From an uncultured Pelagibacteraceae bacterium (GTDB lineage: Bacteria; Pseudomonadota; Alphaproteobacteria; Pelagibacterales; Pelagibacteraceae): a stretch of DNA of 64,000 bases. Positions within the stretch are counted from its first letter, which is position 1; every line of letters begins with the position of its first letter. Positions 59,706 through 64,000 of this stretch are shown here, in pieces. Location: positions 157,298 through 221,297 of the forward strand of contig CACGMC010000003.1 of assembly GCA_902574035.1 (NCBI GenBank), written 5' to 3'. The notes beneath the pieces are model-generated. The model was not told where the DNA came from. It worked only from the letters and a program-made list of their open reading frames with translations, and did not search any database. The translations under genes and the position numbers were made by a program.

Positions 59706-60720
59706 TAAAATTATCAGCACTTTTAAAAGTAACGGGTTTTCCTTGTCAGAACCAGACGTATTGCTAGACTCGGAATACATCATTCAAAGATCTGGGGAAA
59801 TTTTTAAAAGATCGATGCTTACATTTGAGAATAAAGATGGAAAATTAATGTGTCTTAGACCAGATCTTACTGTAGCATCCTGTATTAAATATTTAGAAAA
59901 AAAAACAAATTCAAAAATTTATTACTCAGGTCAAGCTTATAGACGGAATAATAAAAAAAATTCTGAGTTGATTAATGAGCAATTAGGAGTCGAAATACTT
60001 GGTTCTAAAAATCAATTAAGGGATGATTATAAAGTTATTCAGACAATTTTAAATTCTGCAATTAAAATCAAAAGAAAAAAAATTAAAATTAAAGTTGGAG
60101 ATATAAGTCTATTTAAAAGACTTGTTAACTCTTTAGAGATGCCAGAAAGATGGAAACTTAGACTTATAAGACATTTTTGGAGACCAAAATATTTTGATGA
60201 ATTACTTAAAAGATTAGAAAAAAACTCTGATATCGACTCCGTTGAATTTGATACCGATAAAAGAAGATTTTATGAAATGAAGGAAATGGGACAAAATAAA
60301 CTAATAGCAGGGCGATCAATTTCAGAAATATTAAAACGATTTGAGAAAAAAATTAAAGATCCAAGATCATTTAAAGGGAGAAAAAAAGTTGTAAAAATTA
60401 TCAAATCTTTTTTAAAAATAAGTTGCAAATTACCGAATATAGAAAAAACTTTGTTGACATTTGTTAAAAAAAATAATCTTAATCAAAATATTTTTAAGGA
60501 ACTTAAATCAATCCAAAACTTAAAAAAATTTAAACAAGAAATATATTTTAGTACAAATTTTGGAAGAGATATTGAATATTATACTGGTATAGTTTTTGAG
60601 GTTTTTTCTGGAAACAAAGAGATTGCAAGAGGAGGAAGGTATGATGATCTTCTTAAAAGTTTAGGAGCAAAAAAGAGTATTCCAGCTGTAGGAGCAGCTA
60701 TAAACTTAAATAATATATGA
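59683..60720 (+). CDS. hisZ: ATP phosphoribosyltransferase regulatory subunit HisZ
   Basis: 345 residues, a HisRS-like catalytic core without the anticodon domain. Visible traces are LRPDLTVASCIKYL, IYYSGQAYRRNN, NEQLGVEILG, DIEYYTGIVFEVFS and IARGGRYDDLL. HisZ is required by the short form of HisG, encoded next. Together they catalyse the first step of histidine synthesis and respond to histidine. The overlap with hisS may equally indicate an internal ribosome site. Confidence 0.88.
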   Translation: MKSKKLSDKIISTFKSNGFSLSEPDVLLDSEYIIQRSGEIFKRSMLTFENKDGKLMCLRPDLTVASCIKYLEKKTNSKIYYSGQAYRRNNKKNSELINEQLGVEILGSKNQLRDDYKVIQTILNSAIKIKRKKIKIKVGDISLFKRLVNSLEMPERWKLRLIRHFWRPKYFDELLKRLEKNSDIDSVEFDTDKRRFYEMKEMGQNKLIAGRSISEILKRFEKKIKDPRSFKGRKKVVKIIKSFLKISCKLPNIEKTLLTFVKKNNLNQNIFKELKSIQNLKKFKQEIYFSTNFGRDIEYYTGIVFEVFSGNKEIARGGRYDDLLKSLGAKKSIPAVGAAINLNNI

Positions 60721-61394
60721 AAAATTTCATTACTATAGGATTACCAAGCAAGGGAAGATTAAAAGATAAATCGGTCGCATTTTTTGATAACAAAGGTTTT
60801 AAAATTTTACAAAACATTAAAGAGAGAAACTATTTTGCCAGTATTGAAAATAAACCTGGCATTAAAATTATTTATTTACATGCCAAGGAGATTATTCAAA
60901 GATTAGGTGACGGGACAATAGATCTTGGTATATCTGGCTTAGATCTTTTGAATGAATCGGAAAAAAACTTGAGAGATAAAATAATTATAAAAAAAAAATT
61001 AAATTTTGGTGATGCTAAGTTGGTTGTAGCTGTGCCTAATGACTGGATTGATGTACAAACTATTGCTGATCTAGAAGAAGTGGCGTTTGATATGAGATCA
61101 AGAAGAAATACAAGGTTAAGAGTAGCAACAAAATATCCTAATTTAACCAATAACTTTTTAATTTCAAAAGGTGTTACGCAATATAAATTAGTCTATAGTC
61201 TTGGAGCTACTGAAACCTATCCATTTATTGGATCATCAGAGATTATCACCGACATCACGTCCACCGGTAAAACTTTAGCTGATAACAATTTAAGAGTTTT
61301 AAAAGATGGATTAATACTTAAATCTGCAGCTTGTTTATTTACCTCAAAAAAAAGATTGTCAAAGATAAACTCTTTTTTGAAATTAATAATTTAA
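60717..61394 (+). CDS. hisG: ATP phosphoribosyltransferase, short form
   Basis: 225 residues, i.e. the short form lacking the C-terminal regulatory domain, which matches the presence of hisZ. Motifs are GLPSKGRLKDKS, LGDGTIDLGISGLDLL and the PRPP-binding ATETYPFIGSSEIITDITSTGKTL. It makes phosphoribosyl-ATP from ATP and PRPP. Other his genes are not in the window. It overlaps hisZ by 4 bases. Confidence 0.94.
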   Translation: MKNFITIGLPSKGRLKDKSVAFFDNKGFKILQNIKERNYFASIENKPGIKIIYLHAKEIIQRLGDGTIDLGISGLDLLNESEKNLRDKIIIKKKLNFGDAKLVVAVPNDWIDVQTIADLEEVAFDMRSRRNTRLRVATKYPNLTNNFLISKGVTQYKLVYSLGATETYPFIGSSEIITDITSTGKTLADNNLRVLKDGLILKSAACLFTSKKRLSKINSFLKLII

Positions 61395-61441
61395 ACTAAT
61401 TTTTTTTAGGCTAGTGTGGTAAATATTTTAATAATTAAACT

Positions 61442-61813
61442 CTATCTTCTCAGCTTAATTGGAGGGCCGTACTTGTTTTTCTTTTTTTCACCTACTGTAG
61501 CGTGCCAAACGATTAATAAAATTCCCCCAACTATAGTAATCCAAAGTAGTTGCCACCAACCAGATCTATTAATGTCATGCAGTCTCCTAGCGGCTACTGA
61601 TATTGAAGGAATGAGTAGAGCAATTGTAAATATTAAGTATATAGGCCCATTTTGCTCCCAGGGATAACCAAGAATCATAGTATCAATTATTGCAGCTACA
61701 ATTCCACCTAAAAATCCAAATAACCAAAAAAACCAAAATTCTGACCTAGAGGCTCTTCCTTGAAAAACCGCGTATTTATTAAAACAAACTTTTATTGAAG
61801 TCTGAAAATCCAT
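61442..61813 (-). CDS. DUF805 membrane protein
   Basis: 123 residues. The DUF805 pattern is clear: FKGRASRSEFW-like FQGRASRSEFWFFWLF at residues 18-33, then ISVAARRLHDINRSGWWQLLW near 72-92, with three or four membrane helices. The family is widespread in bacteria, but its biochemical role is not established. It stands alone on the minus strand. Confidence 0.9.
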   Translation of the reverse strand: MDFQTSIKVCFNKYAVFQGRASRSEFWFFWLFGFLGGIVAAIIDTMILGYPWEQNGPIYLIFTIALLIPSISVAARRLHDINRSGWWQLLWITIVGGILLIVWHATVGEKKKNKYGPPIKLRR

Positions 61814-61896
61814 AATTGTTATTATTATTTAAATAACTTAATGTCTAATAAAAAATCCACTAAATTTCCATTTCGTGAATTCTAAATTGTTCATAA

Positions 61897-62316
61897 TTAT
61901 CTTAATTTACAAGCTTTATTAATTATAACACCTTGATTAGTTCTTGTTTTGTCATATTTCTTCCACGTAAACTCACTAGGTTGATATTCTGGAACTAAAA
62001 ATTCGTCCATCAGAATTCCCTTACCCATATTTTTTTTATAAGCGGCTATTGAAATCCATTTTACTTCAAATCTATCACAATCAGCCTTCATTAAAGTTAT
62101 AACTGATTTTTCGTACTCAGGGTCCTCGACTTTTATATAATCAGATAATTGCCAAAAATATATATATTTTCCAAATTTAAAAACTGTTCTTTTATCAATA
62201 TAAAAAATTGTACTATTATCAGCCGACTCAACTACTTTGCTCCAATTGAATTTAGATGCGTAAGTGTTTGTCGAAATAAAAAAAGTAATTATTATAAATA
62301 GTATAAATTTTTTCAT
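61897..62316 (-). CDS. Small secreted protein, surface-adhesin-E-like
   Basis: 139 residues from the ATG at 62316 (MKKFILFIIITFF...TYA), which gives a normal signal peptide; an in-frame start five codons upstream is less likely. The mature ~120 residues (SADNSTIFYIDKRTVFKFGKYIYFWQLSDY, and two Cys near CDRFEV and NKACKLR) resemble the small periplasmic 'surface-adhesin protein E' domain, found widely in proteobacteria. The cysteines may form a disulfide. The function is unknown and the family match is by eye. Confidence 0.6.
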   Translation of the reverse strand: MKKFILFIIITFFISTNTYASKFNWSKVVESADNSTIFYIDKRTVFKFGKYIYFWQLSDYIKVEDPEYEKSVITLMKADCDRFEVKWISIAAYKKNMGKGILMDEFLVPEYQPSEFTWKKYDKTRTNQGVIINKACKLR

Positions 62317-62354
62317 AAAAAATGTTATCATTGTTTTTTTTTAAACACGATAAA

Positions 62355-62382
62355 AAAAAGGCGAGTAAAAACTCGCCTTTTT
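62355..62382. terminator. Bidirectional intrinsic terminator downstream of groEL
   Basis: AAAAAGGCGAG / CTCGCCTTTTT with a 6-base loop: a GC-rich stem with A- and T-tracts on either side. It lies 27 bases past the groEL stop. Confidence 0.9.
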
Positions 62383-62408
62383 GAATTCTATTGAGTGCTG
62401 AATGTGTC

Positions 62409-64000
62409 TTACATTCCCATTCCACCCATACCACCCATTCCACCCATACCACCACCCATTGGAGGCATAGCAGGAGCTGAGTCTTTATCTTCTGGTTTAT
62501 CAGCAATCATTGCTTCAGTCGTTATTAATAATCCTGCTATTGAAGCAGCATCCTGCAGAGCTGATCTAACCACTTTTGTTGGATCGATAATTCCTTTTGC
62601 GAACATATCAACGTACTCTTCATTTTGCGCATCAAAACCTTGAGAAGATTTTTTTCCTTCTAAAAGTTTTCCAACTACAACAGAACCGTCGACACCTGCA
62701 TTAGCAGTAATTTGTCTTACTGGGGCTTGAAGAGCTTTTTTAACAATATCCACTCCAGCTTTTTGATCATCACCCTTTACTTTAAGACTGTCTAAATCTT
62801 GCGCGGCGTAAAGCAAGGCACAGCCACCACCGATTACTACACCTTCTTCTACAGCAGCCCTAGTTGCATTAAGAGCGTCTTCGACTCTATCCTTTCTTTC
62901 TTTCACTTCTACTTCAGTTGCACCACCAACTTTAATTACAGCGACACCACCAGCGAGTTTAGCTAATCTTTCTTGTAATTTTTCTTTATCGTAGTCAGAT
63001 GTAGTTTCATTAATTTCAGATCTTATCTGATTACATCTAGCTTCTATGTCTGATTTTTTTCCTTCTCCTGCAACTATTGTACTATTTTCTTTATCGATTT
63101 TTACTTTTTTGCAAGATCCAAGATCTCCGATTTTAACATTTTCAATCTTAATACCAAGATCTTCAGATATTACTTGTCCGCCAGTTAAAATTGCAATGTC
63201 TTCTAACATAGCTTTTCTTCTATCACCAAAACCAGGAGCTTTGACTGCTACAACTTTTAACCCTCCTCTTAATTTATTAACTACTAAAGTTGCAAGAGCT
63301 TCACCCTCAACATCTTCAGAAATTATCATCAAAGGCCTATTAGCTTGCACAACAGATTCTAAAAGAGGGACCATTGGTTGAAGATTAGTTAATTTTTTCT
63401 CCACTAAAAGAACTAAAGGATTTTCTAATTCAGTTGTCATTTTTTCTGTATTTGTAACAAAGTATGGAGATAAATATCCTCGATCAAATTGCATTCCTTC
63501 AACTACGTCAAGCTCAGTTTCAACACCTTTTGCCTCCTCTACTGTGATAACTCCTTCATTACCTACTTTTTGCATAGCTTTTGAAATCATATCACCTATA
63601 GATTTTTCACCATTAGCTGAAATAGTTCCTACTTGAGCTACTTCTTCATTGGCTTTAACTTTTTTCGATGAGGATTTTAATTTATTGATTACATGTTCAA
63701 CAGCCTTATCAATACCTCTTTTGATATCCATTGGATTCATACCTGCGGTGACATATTTTAAACCTTCATTTACAATTGACTGCGTGAGAATGGTTGCTGT
63801 CGTGGTTCCATCACCTGCATTATCATTAGTTTTACTGGCAACTTCCTTGACCATTTGTGCGCCCATGTTTTCAAATTTGTCTTCTAATTCAATTTCCTTT
63901 GCAACAGACACGCCGTCTTTTGTAGTCCTAGGAGCGCCATAAGATTTATCCATAACTACGTTTCGTCCTTTTGGACCCAAAGTTACTTTAACTGCGTTAG
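62409..64000 (-). CDS. groEL: Chaperonin GroEL (N-terminus beyond the window)
   Basis: About 530 residues are visible; the frame continues through [15 protein letters not shown] to the right edge, so ~20-25 N-terminal residues are missing. The TTG at 63980 corresponds to an internal Leu and is not the start. Landmarks are [26 protein letters not shown] (ATP site), [12 protein letters not shown], the catalytic Asp in [15 protein letters not shown], and a Gly-Gly-Met-rich tail. It folds proteins with GroES, whose gene probably lies just upstream, outside the window. Confidence 0.97.
   Translation of the reverse strand, partial: NAVKVTLGPKGRNVVMDKSYGAPRTTKDGVSVAKEIELEDKFENMGAQMVKEVASKTNDNAGDGTTTATILTQSIVNEGLKYVTAGMNPMDIKRGIDKAVEHVINKLKSSSKKVKANEEVAQVGTISANGEKSIGDMISKAMQKVGNEGVITVEEAKGVETELDVVEGMQFDRGYLSPYFVTNTEKMTTELENPLVLLVEKKLTNLQPMVPLLESVVQANRPLMIISEDVEGEALATLVVNKLRGGLKVVAVKAPGFGDRRKAMLEDIAILTGGQVISEDLGIKIENVKIGDLGSCKKVKIDKENSTIVAGEGKKSDIEARCNQIRSEINETTSDYDKEKLQERLAKLAGGVAVIKVGGATEVEVKERKDRVEDALNATRAAVEEGVVIGGGCALLYAAQDLDSLKVKGDDQKAGVDIVKKALQAPVRQITANAGVDGSVVVGKLLEGKKSSQGFDAQNEEYVDMFAKGIIDPTKVVRSALQDAASIAGLLITTEAMIADKPEDKDSAPAMPPMGGGMGGMGGMGGMGM

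Noticed and set aside
62395..62643. Pro/Ile-rich frame opposite the groEL 3' end
   Set aside because: It is the antisense reading of the Gly-Gly-Met tail of groEL, which repeats by composition. No ribosome site or independent support.
63046..63942. Two ~100-codon frames antisense to groEL
   Set aside because: They mirror a strongly conserved coding region on the minus strand and show no protein-like features of their own.
1..64000. CRISPR arrays, insertion sequences, prophage, integrase or toxin-antitoxin genes
   Set aside because: No regularly spaced repeats, transposase, integrase or phage structural genes were seen; the accessory genes look like ordinary metabolic or envelope functions.

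Overview
The window is about 30% GC and almost completely packed with genes. Many neighbours overlap by 1-17 bp and no gap longer than 300 bp lacks a feature. The content fits a streamlined marine alphaproteobacterium of the SAR11 clade (Pelagibacterales): a tandem glycine riboswitch in front of malate synthase G, GcrA, a trpF-trpB-trpA-accD-folC run, short-form HisG with HisZ, the ffs-dnaX-ybaB-recR order, a tRNA-His without a templated G-1, and a PlcP/glycosyltransferase lipid-remodelling pair beside pst/pho. No IS element, prophage, CRISPR array or rRNA gene was seen.

Layout. 1-2284: a coiled-coil protein cut by the window edge, a secreted metallo-beta-lactamase-fold hydrolase and two very small envelope proteins. 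2396-4365 (+): ybgC, purE, purK. 4366-11739 (-): an accessory run of closely spaced genes (two small membrane proteins, a flavodoxin-fold reductase, a membrane protein, an SRAP/YedK protein, a TonB-dependent receptor, a DUF6580-like membrane protein, a B12-binding-type radical SAM enzyme and a TauD-like dioxygenase). 11863-15180 (+): two small proteins, RmuC, exonuclease I and a thioredoxin-like protein. 15177-27585 (-): a 12.4 kb run transcribed rnd-kdsD-lptC-lptB-aroA-cmk-rpsA-ihfB-pyrF-trpF-trpB-trpA-accD-folC. 27600-28888 (+): an NDUFA9-like protein and an SMR transporter.

28932-44101 is a phosphate island: a diacylglycerol-kinase-family lipid kinase diverges from plcP-agt, followed by phoR, a secreted protein of unknown function, pstS-pstC-pstA-pstB-phoU-phoB, sixA, ppk and ppx. 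The same Pho-box-like sequence (TTTTAAC-4 bp-CTGTAAC) lies upstream of plcP and of pstS. The plcP copy is one base from the start codon of the lipid kinase, which suggests a regulatory switch. Next to it (44261-45578, -) is a likely arsenate-handling unit: a 79-residue membrane protein, arsC and an aquaporin.

45627-54154: gcrA (-); an ABC-2 permease without its ATPase, argD and argF (+); a membrane-anchored cytochrome c (-); kdsB, pheA, the SRP RNA, dnaX, ybaB and recR (+). 54156-56477 (-): glcB with its glycine riboswitch. 56598-61394 (+): accA with an unusual C-terminal membrane helix, a cold-shock gene, tRNA-His, hisS, hisZ and hisG. 61442-64000 (-): a DUF805 protein, a small secreted protein, and groEL running off the right edge.

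All functional calls rest on reading motifs, lengths and gene order by eye. No database search was possible. Promoters, Pho boxes and terminators are visual matches in an AT-rich genome and carry lower confidence.
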